From NCBI GenBank assembly GCA_026985075.1, contig JALSQX010000093.1, forward strand, positions 1 to 64,000: 64,000 nt of DNA, read 5' to 3'. A program made the position numbers and the translations under genes. Source of the stretch: Blastocatellia bacterium (GTDB lineage: Bacteria > Acidobacteriota > Blastocatellia > HR10 > J050). Shown one piece after another: positions 45,925-55,639 of this stretch (its first letter is position 1; each line of letters starts with the position of its first letter). Below the pieces are notes generated by a model, which was not told the origin of the DNA, searched no databases, and saw nothing but the letters and a program-made list of their open reading frames with translations.

Positions 45925-48900
45925 TTAAAACTCCACGCGGAAGCCGAATTGGATCCAGCGACTGGAAGACTGCCGTCGCGTGGGCACCGTCTGCTGCGTG
46001 ACGACGCCGAATCCGCGCGGATTGAGCAGATTGAGACTGGGGTTGGAGAAGATGGGATGATTGAACAGGTTGAAGAAATCGAACGAAAAGCGAGTCGCCA
46101 CCGTCTCGGTGATCTGAGTCCGTTTGCCGAGCGAGAGATCCAGATTCCAGGTGGAGAAGCCGCGCAATGGATTGGCGCGTCCAGAGCGTCCATCTTCGCT
46201 CAGCCGCACGCGGCGGAAGCTGTTGAACACCGCCTCGGGATCGGCGAAGATGTTGAGGCCCGATCCCCCATTAGCAGGGTCGCCGTTGGTGCCGATGTTA
46301 TTCGAGCCGGTCACGCCCGAGTGTACGCCATTGCCGAAATCATCGGGATCGCGGAGCGGAATGGCGCCCGTGGCGCCAATCAATGCCGCGCCGCCGCCCA
46401 GTGCCGGTACGCCTTGCGAGACGACCACCGGGAGTCCGCTGGCCGCGCGAAAGATTCCGGAGACGCTCCATCCTCCGAGGATTTTATCCGCCCAGTTGCC
46501 GGTACTCAATCGATGGCCACGACCCGCCGGGAGCTCGTAGAGGAAATGCCCGTTGAACACGTGCGTGCGGTCGAAGAACGAAGGCCCATACTCGAAGCCG
46601 GGGAAGAAGCTGGTGGGTATGATCCCGGCGGAGTTCTGAACGGCCCCCGATTCATCGAGCGACTTGGAGAAGGTGTAGTTCAAATCGAACGTCAATCCGT
46701 GAGACATCCGCTTCCGCAGCGTCACTACCAGGGCATGGTAGTTCGATCGACTGAGACTGGTGCGGACGAAGGCCACCAGATTCTGCAGGTTGTTGAATGG
46801 CGTCAACCCGCTGAACAAGCGAGCCAGATCGACGCGCTGGAAGATGCTGGAGACGTTCCCGTTGATGAAGTCGGCTTCCGACCCGCTGATGATGGCCGCC
46901 GTGCCTCCGGGCATCTGATTCTCGAACCAGGGTTGTGGGGCGATATCGGCCGTCGGCACGCCGGCGCGTAATTGTTCGGCGATGGTGTCGAAGGCCTGAG
47001 CGAACGTCTGTCCAGAGGCCGGATCGACGTGGAAGAAGGGAGAGGAGTTGAAATTGGTGCTCGATGGGAGATCGCGACCCAGTCGGGCGACCCAGCCCAA
47101 CTCTAACAGCAGGTCGCCGGGGAGTTCCCGTTGAATGGTGAAGTCGAAACTGAAATTCTTGCCCACATCGAAATCCGGATCCATCTGGAAAGAGAGGATC
47201 TCCCCGAACGGAGCACGAGGCACGACGGGAACATTGGCCTCGGGGACGGTCGGCAGAGGGAGAGGACCATCGACGCCGACGCGAAACGCCGATACGGGAT
47301 CGCTTCCATTAGGATCGCAACCGGGACCGCCCGCTCCGGTGGCCGCACAATCCGGGCCGGCGACATTGATCGTCTGCCCGAATCCCACGCCCAGCATGGG
47401 AATGATGACCGACTGAACGGTATTGATGCGATCGTAGACGAGACCGAATCCACCGCGCAGAACCGTCTTTCGATCGCCAAACAGTTTACCGAAGAGCCCT
47501 TTGGTGAACGATGGATTCCAGGCGGCCGCCACCCGTGGCGCCACATTATTCCAGTCGATATCGAAGATGTCCTTTCGACCCGAGGCTTTGATGGGGAGGA
47601 AAGCCACTTCCGGATTGAAGATCTCGCCGCGAAGAGCGGCATCGCGTCGAGCCTGGATGTACGTGTCGTAGGTGAGGATCTCGCCCGTCTCGTTGTTGAT
47701 CATGAACGTTTGCCGTCCCAGTTTCTCCTTGGGCGCTTCCTGCCAGCCATAGGACAATCCCAGCGTCAGTGTGAATGACGGCGAGAGTTGCCAGGTATCC
47801 TGGAAGTGGAAGTCGTAGGTGTTGAGCGAGGTGTCGGCGATCAACGGTGTGCCGAAAGGTAAAGGATTGAGATCACCGTCGCGAGCGATGAGAATGCCGA
47901 TGGTGTCCACCATCCCGGTCACGGCGGCGAACAGTTGATTCCATTGATTCACATCGCCAGGTTGCAGGCAGTTGGTCTGACCGGGTTCGGCACAGGTTGG
48001 CGGCCGCGCCGTATCCGGAATGTTGATGAAATTGCCGTCGAAGACGTCAGCCACCAGCGAACCCAGCGAGCCCAACACTTTATCGTTCCGGATGTGACGA
48101 GTGAGAATGTGACGAATGTTGGCCCCAAATTGAAACGTGTGATTTCCCTTGATCCACGTGGCATCTTCGACGAATTGAAAGATCTCGTTATCGTTGCTCT
48201 GCGTGCGACCGCGTTGCGTGCCGACGTCAATGGGTTCGCTCACCAGCTGATCGAATGTCCCGCCACCAATATTGAGAGCAATATGTCCCGCGCTGGTGTT
48301 GGTGCCGGGAATGGCCAGGAGATTGGCCACCGCCGACGGATCGAAGCGGATGTTGCCCGTGCGATCTCGCGTCCATCCGAACCGGAAACTGTTAGTGAAC
48401 GTGGGAGTGAGCGTTCCCGTCAATCCCAACGTGAGGTTCTGCCCGCGTTGCGGGGAATTGCCGGTGAACACGGCCCGACCACCGCGGATATCCAGTTGTT
48501 GGCGAAATCCGTTGGCCCCACCTTGGGTGGCCAATTCGCGGAAGTAGGTCGCACTCCCATCGAACCGCCAGTTCTGGGAGAAATGGTGATCGAAGCGAAA
48601 GACGAAGTAATCATCTTCCAGTGGAGCCGAGGCCGTAGAACGAAAACCAATCGTATTGAGCCCGTCTCCACTGCCCGGATCGTTCCCCGGTGGAAGGAGC
48701 GACCAGAGAGCCGATACGCTGGGACTCAAACCGAGTCCGCGTGGGTCACAGGGTTGGTCGTTGTTTGGGCCGCAGAGCCGGGAATTGGCCAGATCGTAAG
48801 AGACGATGTTCCCCGCTCCATCGCGGAATCGCACGATGCCGCGGCGCAGCGTCTCGGTGGGCACGATGCGCGAGACATCGAAGGCTCGAGGGAAGTCGCG

Positions 48901-49860
48901 GCCTTCATAGTTGACGAAGAAAAACGTATGGTTCCGCCAGATCGGTCCGCCCACCCGAAACCCATAGCGATTGTCTTTCAACTCTGCTTTGGGAATGCCG
49001 TTGCGATTGTTCGTCCAGCTATTGGCGTTGAGATTGTCATTCTGGTGATACCAGTAGACGGCACCGTGAAACTCGTTCGATCCGCGCCGTCCGACCAGCG
49101 CGACCTGAGCGCCGGCCGATCGAGCGAACGTGGCATTGGGATTGGTCACGCCGACGCGGAATTCTTCCACGCTGTCCACGGGCACCGGGATGATGGTACG
49201 AAATCCAGCGCCTCCGGCGATAGAATTATCGGTGATGTCGATGCCGTCCAAAGAGAAAGTGTTCTGATCGGATCGCGCGCCGGTCACCGCGCCGCCGCTG
49301 TTGCCGAAATCCCCGTCGCCCGCCTCGGGAATGCTGCCCGGTTGCAGAGTGAGGAACTCCACGGCGTTGCGTTGCAGCGATGGCAGATAGAGCAACGATC
49401 GACTGGCTATCACATTACCCACCGTGGCATCGGCCTTTTGGAGTTCCACGGCGACGCCGGCCGTGACATCGACGGTTTCAACAACATCGCCGACTTCCAA
49501 CGTCATATCGACGCTGTAAGACTTGGCGACTTCCACTTTCACCGACGAGACGTTCGCCTTGCGGAAGCCTGACATGGTGAAGGTGAGCGTATACTCGCCG
49601 GGAGAGACCCGGGAAAAGACGTATTGCCCGGAAGCATTGGTCATCTGCTTCCAGGTCTGACCGGTCGCTTTATTCTGTAATTCGATCTGGACGCCCGGCA
49701 AGACGGCCCCGCTAGGATCGGTGACCGTCCCAGAGATGCTCGCCGTGGTCGCCGTCTGAGACCAGGCCACGGCGGGGACAGCCAGGAGAATCAGGACGGC
49801 AAATAGCCATCCCCGGTGAGACTGTCTCATGCCCGGCGCACGAGATTCTCGATTGATCAT
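45925..49860 (-). CDS. Oar-like TonB-dependent receptor 2
   Basis: About 1311 aa from ATG 49860 (GGAGGTG upstream). The signal peptide is GWLFAVLILLAVPAVAWSQ. A carboxypeptidase-regulatory-like domain (ISGTVTDPSGAVLPGVQIELQ), a plug (DSVEEFRVGVTNPNATFARSAGAQVALVGRRG) and a large barrel ending FGFRVEF follow. It is homologous along its length to receptor 1, so the two arose by duplication. The energy source is presumably the TonB-Exb system at 21.8 kb. No partner lipoprotein of the SusD type is adjacent. Confidence 0.93.
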   Translation of the reverse strand: MINRESRAPGMRQSHRGWLFAVLILLAVPAVAWSQTATTASISGTVTDPSGAVLPGVQIELQNKATGQTWKQMTNASGQYVFSRVSPGEYTLTFTMSGFRKANVSSVKVEVAKSYSVDMTLEVGDVVETVDVTAGVAVELQKADATVGNVIASRSLLYLPSLQRNAVEFLTLQPGSIPEAGDGDFGNSGGAVTGARSDQNTFSLDGIDITDNSIAGGAGFRTIIPVPVDSVEEFRVGVTNPNATFARSAGAQVALVGRRGSNEFHGAVYWYHQNDNLNANSWTNNRNGIPKAELKDNRYGFRVGGPIWRNHTFFFVNYEGRDFPRAFDVSRIVPTETLRRGIVRFRDGAGNIVSYDLANSRLCGPNNDQPCDPRGLGLSPSVSALWSLLPPGNDPGSGDGLNTIGFRSTASAPLEDDYFVFRFDHHFSQNWRFDGSATYFRELATQGGANGFRQQLDIRGGRAVFTGNSPQRGQNLTLGLTGTLTPTFTNSFRFGWTRDRTGNIRFDPSAVANLLAIPGTNTSAGHIALNIGGGTFDQLVSEPIDVGTQRGRTQSNDNEIFQFVEDATWIKGNHTFQFGANIRHILTRHIRNDKVLGSLGSLVADVFDGNFINIPDTARPPTCAEPGQTNCLQPGDVNQWNQLFAAVTGMVDTIGILIARDGDLNPLPFGTPLIADTSLNTYDFHFQDTWQLSPSFTLTLGLSYGWQEAPKEKLGRQTFMINNETGEILTYDTYIQARRDAALRGEIFNPEVAFLPIKASGRKDIFDIDWNNVAPRVAAAWNPSFTKGLFGKLFGDRKTVLRGGFGLVYDRINTVQSVIIPMLGVGFGQTINVAGPDCAATGAGGPGCDPNGSDPVSAFRVGVDGPLPLPTVPEANVPVVPRAPFGEILSFQMDPDFDVGKNFSFDFTIQRELPGDLLLELGWVARLGRDLPSSTNFNSSPFFHVDPASGQTFAQAFDTIAEQLRAGVPTADIAPQPWFENQMPGGTAAIISGSEADFINGNVSSIFQRVDLARLFSGLTPFNNLQNLVAFVRTSLSRSNYHALVVTLRKRMSHGLTFDLNYTFSKSLDESGAVQNSAGIIPTSFFPGFEYGPSFFDRTHVFNGHFLYELPAGRGHRLSTGNWADKILGGWSVSGIFRAASGLPVVVSQGVPALGGGAALIGATGAIPLRDPDDFGNGVHSGVTGSNNIGTNGDPANGGSGLNIFADPEAVFNSFRRVRLSEDGRSGRANPLRGFSTWNLDLSLGKRTQITETVATRFSFDFFNLFNHPIFSNPSLNLLNPRGFGVVTQQTVPTRRQSSSRWIQFGFRVEF

Positions 49861-50115
49861 CGTCTTCACCTCCATAGTGAATTTGCCGTGCGACCCTGGC
49901 ATTGGACAGAGAAATGGGCGGTGATTCACCCGGAGGGAACCTCCTCCTGCCACTCAGCCATATCGCACACTTCGTCAATCCATCACCTCAAGCATCACAA
50001 CAGCAGAAGCCGGCGCAGATGAATGCAAACCGCGTGCCATTCAGAGAGCGACAAATCAATACACTGATGGGCAAGGAGTTGCCGGGCAACCGGGGATCAG
50101 ATGGGCGAGACACCT

Positions 50116-50151
50116 ATCCAGATTTTCGGAAACCTATCCAAAAATTTGGAT
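50116..50151. promoter_or_regulatory. Paired palindromes upstream of receptor 2
   Basis: ATCCAAAAATTTGGAT at 50136-50151 is a perfect palindrome and ATCCAGATTTTCGGAA at 50116-50131 is a degenerate copy. They are 20 bp apart, as before receptor 1, and lie about 255-290 bp upstream of the receptor 2 start. Confidence 0.65.
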
Positions 50152-50408
50152 GCCGGAGCCGAGATCGTGCGGTCAAAGGAGCATCGTGTTGCCTCCGACG
50201 CCATTGGCTCTATCGTCGACGATGCCGTCTTTCGGCGACGTTTCGGTCTCGGGAACGCCGGGCGGAAGCGCATCAACGAGTTGACGATGATGGTATGGTG
50301 GGAATTCTTACAGTGTTTTCTCGTTGTTGGCGCATCGATCGTATTCAGATGACCGGGATGATGTGACGAAAAGTCAGGAATAGCTGGCTGAGAGCGCTCT
50401 CGGCGATG

Positions 50409-50450
50409 TGACCAACGGTCATTTACATTGATGGAGGGTGGACGTAAAAT
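50409..50450 (+). promoter_or_regulatory. Promoter with TGACC-N3-GGTCA operator, copy 1
   Basis: TGACCAACGGTCA (50409-50421) is centred 30 bp before a TAAAAT -10 hexamer (50445-50450), placing its centre at about -42, where class II activators bind. The same arrangement recurs at 51896-51937. Confidence 0.65.
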
Positions 50451-50509
50451 GGAGAAAATTTGGCTTTTTGATATTCGGTCGAGGAGTGTGGGATGATGAA
50501 GATACATCG

Positions 50510-50737
50510 ATGGAGAGGGGTCATGTCACGATGCATCGTTATCGTGCTCGAGGAAGCGGCAGGAGTATACGTGCGGGGAGCTTCTGCTTGAACAGTACTT
50601 GCGGGGGAAGTGGATGCATAGGCCAGTTTTTCGACGAACGATCTCCGATATGGAAGCTCATCCACTTGTATCTGATTTTCGGCGTGTTCTTTCTCATTGT
50701 GGGTTGGTATTCGCCGTCGAGAGATTCTAGCCATTAG
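50510..50737 (+). CDS. Hypothetical small membrane protein
   Basis: A 75-aa frame from ATG 50510 with a Cys-containing middle (SFCLNSTCGGSGCIGQFF) and one C-terminal membrane helix (LIHLYLIFGVFFLIVGWY). It lies downstream of the predicted promoter at 50409-50450 and before the first Crp/Fnr gene. No convincing ribosome site is seen and other short frames overlap it, so it may not be translated. Confidence 0.3.
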   Translation: MERGHVTMHRYRARGSGRSIRAGSFCLNSTCGGSGCIGQFFDERSPIWKLIHLYLIFGVFFLIVGWYSPSRDSSH

Positions 50738-50980
50738 TTGCTGTGAGGAATGTGCTTGTTGACGATGTATGTGGTGTTTCTTCTCGTTCTGAAAAAGTTC
50801 CGCAAGGGTGAGCACAATTTGGTGAGACAACGGGGGATGTCTGAGCACCGAATTACTGGATAATCATGGGATTGACGGCGAGCTTATACCTTGAGCTCGT
50901 TCGGTTTCTTTCATCGCCCGAACCAGTTTTGGAATGACAGGTGCCGGATGGTTGGCGCTACGTATTGAATGGAGGATTCC

Positions 50981-51739
50981 ATGAACACGAAGAAATCAGA
51001 GGCGCGTGAGTTAACGCTGGCCTGTCGCGCTTGTGCTCGCTGTCCGATTTGTCAGGTGAGCGATGAGGAGTGGGAAGAGATCGATGGGCTGATTCCGGCG
51101 TATCGTCGGGCCCGCGGGGTGCTGTTTCGGGAAGGGGAGAGGCCGCAAGGGGTGTACGTCATTTGCGCTGGGCAGATCAAGCAGTGGTATGGGGATGAGC
51201 GGGGTCGGCGCTTTCTCTGGCGGACATTCGAGGCTGGGGAGGTGTTGGGGGCCATTACGCTGCTGGCCGGGCGGGTCTATCCGACGACGGCGGAGATGGT
51301 CGAGCCGTGCTGGCTGCGGTTCATTCCTCGGCGAGCGTTTTTTGCTCTTTTAGAGGAGTATCGAGGGATTGAGCGGGCGTTGCTCGGGCAGATGGCGCAG
51401 CGGCTCTATGAGGTGTTGGGGCTGTTGCGGACGTTCACGTTGAGTCGGACGGCGGTGGAGCGGTTGGCCTGGCTGTTGTATCGGCTGTGGGTGGAGGAGG
51501 GGGGAGGGGAGGCGGAGGTGGTGCGGTTGGCGATGAGTCGGCAGGAGATGGCTGAGCGGATTGGGGTGGAGGCGGTGGAGACGGTGTCTCGGCTGTTGCG
51601 GCGATTGGTGGAGGCGGGATTGATTGAGCGGGAGCGGGGAGTGACGCTCATTCGCGATGCCCATGGGCTGCGGCGGTTGTGCGAACGGGAAAGGGATGAT
51701 GTGCTGTGGGGGAGTGGGCGAGGGGATGAGAGGAGATGA
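50981..51739 (+). CDS. Crp/Fnr-family regulator with N-terminal Cys cluster
   Basis: 252 aa from ATG 50981 (GGAGG upstream). Four Cys spaced by two residues (C15, C18, C21, C24) lie before the cyclic-nucleotide-like domain, and C110 lies in the position range of the fifth ligand in FNR. This suggests an iron-sulfur, oxygen- or NO-sensing regulator. The sensor has VLFREGERPQGVYVICAGQIKQW and the C-terminal HTH has MSRQEMAERIGVEAVETVSRLLRRL. Its promoter resembles that of the second Crp/Fnr gene. Confidence 0.9.
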   Translation: MNTKKSEARELTLACRACARCPICQVSDEEWEEIDGLIPAYRRARGVLFREGERPQGVYVICAGQIKQWYGDERGRRFLWRTFEAGEVLGAITLLAGRVYPTTAEMVEPCWLRFIPRRAFFALLEEYRGIERALLGQMAQRLYEVLGLLRTFTLSRTAVERLAWLLYRLWVEEGGGEAEVVRLAMSRQEMAERIGVEAVETVSRLLRRLVEAGLIERERGVTLIRDAHGLRRLCERERDDVLWGSGRGDERR

Positions 51740-52296
51740 GGGGGACAAGGGAGACGAGAGGGCGTTAGGTTACGGGGGTGCGGCGAGCTTATTTCTGGAT
51801 GAGGGGAGAGTGAGTGCGCAGTTTTGTTCAGTGCGGCGCGCCTGTCGGCTCTGACGTGGTGGAATTGGTGAGAGTAGAGAGTCCTTGGGTCGGCGTGACC
51901 GATGGTCATTTACTCTCGATGAGGACGGGCGTAAAATGGAGAGGATTTGAAGTTCTGGTATTGAGCTGGAGAAACGAGCGCAATGAGAAGGCTGAGATTA
52001 AGAGACATTGCTTGATGGATCATGCTGGCTGTGCTGTCAGAGGGACGAGATGGAGTCTGGAGCACGTTCGGTAAGCAATGTCACACATCGAACCACGGTC
52101 GAATCGGGGAGTACGCTCACTGCTGTACTGTCGAGTCGGATCTATAGGGCCACAGGTTCATCCTGAGTAACCAGCTTGTGCACGCTGACGATGTGGGCAG
52201 AGGCGTCGGTGAGGCAATGAGGGATGCTGAGCGCATCATCGAGCTGTCACCATAGTGTCGTTTTTCATTCTCGCGTCGTCTCGTGGGGGGAGGGAT
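51740..52296. other. Spacer between the two Crp/Fnr genes
   Basis: This stretch holds the second TGACC-N3-GGTCA promoter copy (51896-51937) and a predicted leader of about 350 bases. Only short, weakly supported frames occur and I call no gene. Confidence 0.5.
51896..51937 (+). promoter_or_regulatory. Promoter with TGACC-N3-GGTCA operator, copy 2
   Basis: TGACCGATGGTCA (51896-51908) is centred 30 bp before TAAAAT (51932-51937), the same spacing as copy 1. Surrounding sequence (GGTCATTTAC, GTAAAATGGAGA) is also shared with copy 1. Confidence 0.65.
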
Positions 52297-52953
52297 ATGA
52301 ATCGAGTTCAGCCTTCAGCGAGATTGATTGAGAAGTTCTCCGGGATGGGACGAGCGAAGGTGTATGCTCGAGGGACTGTGATTTTTCGTCAGGGTGAGGA
52401 CGTGAGCGGGATGTGGCTCATCCGCTCTGGATGGATCAGGTTGGTTCGTATCACTTTCGCTGGTCGGACGCGGACGTTGCGGCTCATTGGCCCGGAGGGC
52501 CTTCTGGGGGTAGTCGAGCTCATGATTGGGCGCGCGCATATGATGACGGCGGAGGTCATTGACGAGGTCGAGGTGGTGTATCTCAGCAGGAATGAGGTGA
52601 TGGCCGTCCTGGCACATGATGTGGCAATGGCCGAGGAGTTTCTCGCGCTTCTCAGTGAGGAAGCCCGAGCCTATCTGATGGGGTGGTGTGTGGAGGCGGG
52701 GGATATGCCCATGGTGGAGCGTTTATTGTATCGGCTGAGGGAGGTGGCTGAGGTTTGTGGTCAGCCGGGGAGAGAGGGCGTTCAGTTACAGTTGCCGTTC
52801 ACGGTGCAGGATCTGGCCGAGAGTGTGGGATGTACGCGGCAGTGGGCGAGTCGGTTATTGAGGGAGTTGGAGGAGCGGGGAGTGATTCGGAGGCGGCGAG
52901 GGTGGATCACCCTGTTGCCGGCGGCCTTCACTGACGATGGGATGAGGCGGTAG
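52297..52953 (+). CDS. Crp/Fnr-family regulator without Cys cluster
   Basis: 218 aa from ATG 52297 (GGGAGGG upstream). The sensor domain has VIFRQGEDVSGMWLIRSGWIRLVRI, followed by a dimer helix and a C-terminal winged HTH (FTVQDLAESVGCTRQWASRLLRELEERGVI). It lacks the N-terminal Cys set of its neighbour, so it likely senses a small molecule or works in another way. It is the closest regulator gene to the TGTCAAC-N2-GTTGACA operators at 53.1 kb and a good candidate to bind them. Confidence 0.9.
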   Translation: MNRVQPSARLIEKFSGMGRAKVYARGTVIFRQGEDVSGMWLIRSGWIRLVRITFAGRTRTLRLIGPEGLLGVVELMIGRAHMMTAEVIDEVEVVYLSRNEVMAVLAHDVAMAEEFLALLSEEARAYLMGWCVEAGDMPMVERLLYRLREVAEVCGQPGREGVQLQLPFTVQDLAESVGCTRQWASRLLRELEERGVIRRRRGWITLLPAAFTDDGMRR

Positions 52954-53077
52954 AGCCTCGGGGGAGGGGGGAGAGATGAGTCACTCAGAGGGAGAATTCG
53001 AGAATTAATGTTTTGTCGGCGATCTCTGGCTTGAGAGGTGATTGGTCTTGGCCGGGTGGTCGGTCATTTCGTCGGAG

Positions 53078-53143
53078 TGTCAACCAGTTGACAGACAGGT
53101 GTCAACCAGTTGACAGACGTGAGAGTGGGTAATGCTTTAAAAT
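53078..53143 (+). promoter_or_regulatory. Tandem TGTCAACCAGTTGACA operators and promoter
   Basis: Two perfect palindromes at 53078-53093 and 53100-53115 are 22 bp apart. The second is centred at about -42.5 relative to the TAAAAT -10 (53138-53143). TGTCA-N6-TGACA has the half-site spacing of Crp/Fnr sites. A third identical copy is at 59582. Confidence 0.75.
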
Positions 53144-53167
53144 AGCGTAGTGAGGAAGTAGTGATAA

Positions 53168-54331
53168 ATGATGTGGTTTATTATCATGAAAGTGACTGGA
53201 TCTAGCTCATTCTCAAAAAGGGCAAATATTGAGATATCTAACGACACTAAGTGGGCTCTCAGGGAACTAGTTGAATGTCTTTCACGGCTGGGATATAGTG
53301 AATATATTTCAAGTTTCATTCCCTTTGAATTACCAGCCATGTGGAATAAATGGGGAGCCTATCGTAAGAAAGCTCCGAATAAACTTTATCGCTTGCTCGA
53401 TCTCTTCCTGCTGAATCAAGCTGTTCCACCTGAAATGATTAAAGAATTACCGAGTGACCTTATAGAACTGCTCTGTAATCTTGGAGTGATGAGGCGGACA
53501 CGGAGTGGTTGGCTGAGAATGTGCGATCTCATTTTGATCCGACTCTATGGAAATTGGCTATTTGTTCAACCACCTCAGACAAATCCAAAGATCTATTACG
53601 GTGATGACTCAGTGGCTTTATTAACTCGCCTACAGCCTAAGCGCAAAGGAAAGTGTTTGGATCTTTGTGCTGGTGCAGGCATCCAATCGCTCTATTGTAG
53701 TCTATTTGCGAGTCACACTGTAGCGGTTGAAATCAACCCGGAGGCAGCTAAGGTTGCACAGCTCAATGTCTTAATGAATGATCGCGAGGATTCAGTCATG
53801 GTATGCTGTGGTGACCTCTATGAACCTGTAGCTGGAGAGGTTTTTGATACAGTTGTGTGTAATCCACCTTTCATACCTTTCCCGGAGAATATGCCTTACC
53901 CTTTCGTAGGACATGGTGGTGCAGATGGATTGCGTGTGATTCGACACATTTTGAATGGATTACCTTCTGTGTTGGCTTCTGGCGGAACTGCCCAGCTCAT
54001 TGGCACATGCTTAAGCGATGGAACGCGGCCTTTCATTGTCGACGAGCTAAAGGGATGGGCTGAAAGTATGAACATGGACATATTGATGACGGTAACATCA
54101 CATAAATCCCTAGCTCCACATAGCCTTTTCTTCAGAAGGATTGTTTGGTCCAGCGCTATAGGTATGAAAATTCCTTTTCACGTTGTTAAAGCCGAGTACG
54201 AACGAATGCTAATTAAACAAGGGGCGAGCCACCTATGTGCCTATTTCCTTTATATTACAAAAGGTATTGGCCATTTCGCTCTTCAGGATCTCTCGATGAA
54301 TAGTAAGCGATACATTTGGTTTGTTGGATGA
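53168..54331 (+). CDS. SAM-dependent methyltransferase (HemK/PrmA-like fold)
   Basis: A 387-aa protein. The C-terminal half has SAM motif I (CLDLCAGAGIQSLYCSLFA, about 163-181), VAVEINPEA, and the catalytic-site motif VVCNPPFIPF with NPPF at 232-235, typical of N-methyltransferases acting on amide or amino groups. The N-terminal 140 residues are an unassigned helical region, perhaps for substrate binding. It is AT-rich relative to its neighbours. It is first in an operon with the Asn-rich protein, so Asn-side-chain N-methylation of that tail is an attractive inference. Confidence 0.85.
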   Translation: MMWFIIMKVTGSSSFSKRANIEISNDTKWALRELVECLSRLGYSEYISSFIPFELPAMWNKWGAYRKKAPNKLYRLLDLFLLNQAVPPEMIKELPSDLIELLCNLGVMRRTRSGWLRMCDLILIRLYGNWLFVQPPQTNPKIYYGDDSVALLTRLQPKRKGKCLDLCAGAGIQSLYCSLFASHTVAVEINPEAAKVAQLNVLMNDREDSVMVCCGDLYEPVAGEVFDTVVCNPPFIPFPENMPYPFVGHGGADGLRVIRHILNGLPSVLASGGTAQLIGTCLSDGTRPFIVDELKGWAESMNMDILMTVTSHKSLAPHSLFFRRIVWSSAIGMKIPFHVVKAEYERMLIKQGASHLCAYFLYITKGIGHFALQDLSMNSKRYIWFVG

Positions 54332-54386
54332 TGATTGAAAATGTCTTAATGATTGTTATTGTGAACCCGATAACTGGAGGGACATT

Positions 54387-55355
54387 ATGACTCGTAAGGA
54401 TCAGAAAGATCGGAAGAAAAAAGGAAAATTCACACGGAGAAAGCTTTTGGGGAAGATATTTGATGTTTCTTCTGCGCTAATCTTGGCGGATATGGGATAT
54501 GGCCTTGTGCCTCCAGCAGCACAACCTGATCAGCCTCTGGTTCTCCCACTTCGTGGCAGTTTGAAAAATCTCTTGGAAAAAGAAAGTCGGTTCTTAATGG
54601 AACTCTCTCAAAATCGACATCTACAACTTGAGTTTTTAGGTAGTCCTATAGAAGCGATGCTCTTACATGGAGTTCTTCCGGAAGAGGCTAGACCATTTAT
54701 TGGTGAGGCTAACAGGTTACTTTTTTACCTCTCAAGTAATAGCGAGCTTCAAGAAAAGCTGCTTGAGCAATCCTTAATGATCGATATTCCAGAATGGTTA
54801 GTTGAGTCCTGGATAGGTCAAATAGCTGCAGGAGGAGAAATCAACATTTCACCGGAGTTTTTTAGGAGAGTTATTAAGGCTTACTTGAAGTCTGAAGAGA
54901 ACCTAAAAAATCAGTTGAAAATTTTGTTGCAGGACGAAGGTATTCAGCAAATACTTTCTCGCAGGTTCACTGTCAATGAGGTTAATCGGATTATAGAGGC
55001 ATTTATTCATGCGTTAAGAGAGCACTCTCAGCTCAACTTCCCCGGCGGTTTTCCTAATAAGTCTATATCCATTGACACGTATCCTTTTGATACAGATGAT
55101 ACAGAATTCTCTTGCGTGGCAGTACTATTATGCGTAGTTGCTGTGGTTCTTGTTAAAACGGGAGTGGTTGTAAATGCTTATGCAAATGTGAATGTCGTGG
55201 CAAATGCCAATGCCGTAACAAATGCAAACGGTGATGAAGTGACGGGGAGTCAGGGGCGATTCAAACCTACTCAGCAATTGGGAGTCCTAATACAGTTGGC
55301 CCGATTTAGTGATGAGTTCGTACGATATGCCAAGCAGGGTGGATGGGTTCAGTGA
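54387..55355 (+). CDS. Putative peptide precursor with Val/Ala/Asn-rich C-terminus
   Basis: 322 aa with GGAGGG before ATG 54387. The N-terminus is very basic with a twin-arginine-like TRRKLLGKIF (16-25). Residues 50-215 are helical and leader- or adaptor-like. Residues 243-282 change character: CVAVLLCVVAVVLVKTGVVV followed by NAYANVNVVANANAV, with Asn at alternating spacing. This resembles cores of polytheonamide-type proteusins, where D-residues and N-methyl-Asn are made. A charged tail of about 40 residues follows, unusual for such cores. No nitrile-hydratase-like leader was recognised. It could instead be a membrane-inserting structural protein. Confidence 0.65.
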   Translation: MTRKDQKDRKKKGKFTRRKLLGKIFDVSSALILADMGYGLVPPAAQPDQPLVLPLRGSLKNLLEKESRFLMELSQNRHLQLEFLGSPIEAMLLHGVLPEEARPFIGEANRLLFYLSSNSELQEKLLEQSLMIDIPEWLVESWIGQIAAGGEINISPEFFRRVIKAYLKSEENLKNQLKILLQDEGIQQILSRRFTVNEVNRIIEAFIHALREHSQLNFPGGFPNKSISIDTYPFDTDDTEFSCVAVLLCVVAVVLVKTGVVVNAYANVNVVANANAVTNANGDEVTGSQGRFKPTQQLGVLIQLARFSDEFVRYAKQGGWVQ

Positions 55356-55639
55356 TAACTATGGTAGTGAGAAATTAGAAGAAGGAGTCCTGTATAAAAG
55401 CGGCAGACTGAAGAGAAAAAGAGCTGTCAATATCCTGTGCTAATGCTACATTTACCATGATCATCTGCGCCACTTCGTTACAGGAAGTTTAGCGGCTCGT
55501 GCGGATGTTCCCACCGCTTGAGTGGAGACCAGGGAGGAAGAGATGCTCGAAACCACGTTAATTCGTTGATGGCCTAGTAAGGATCCGTGATGCTGGTAGC
55601 CATGGCGGACGTTTGGTATAACACGTATGACTGCTCACC

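Noticed and set aside
47935-49572. 545-codon open frame on the plus strand opposite receptor 2
   Set aside because: It lies wholly antisense to a clear Oar-like receptor, has no recognisable domain and reads as a reverse-complement shadow.
50492-50590. 33-codon frame starting ATGATGAAG near 50492
   Set aside because: GAGGAG precedes it, but the product has no recognisable feature and competes with another overlapping frame.
52022-52147. 41-codon frame with three Cys upstream of the second Crp/Fnr gene
   Set aside because: No ribosome site and no relation to the small frame before the first Crp/Fnr gene.
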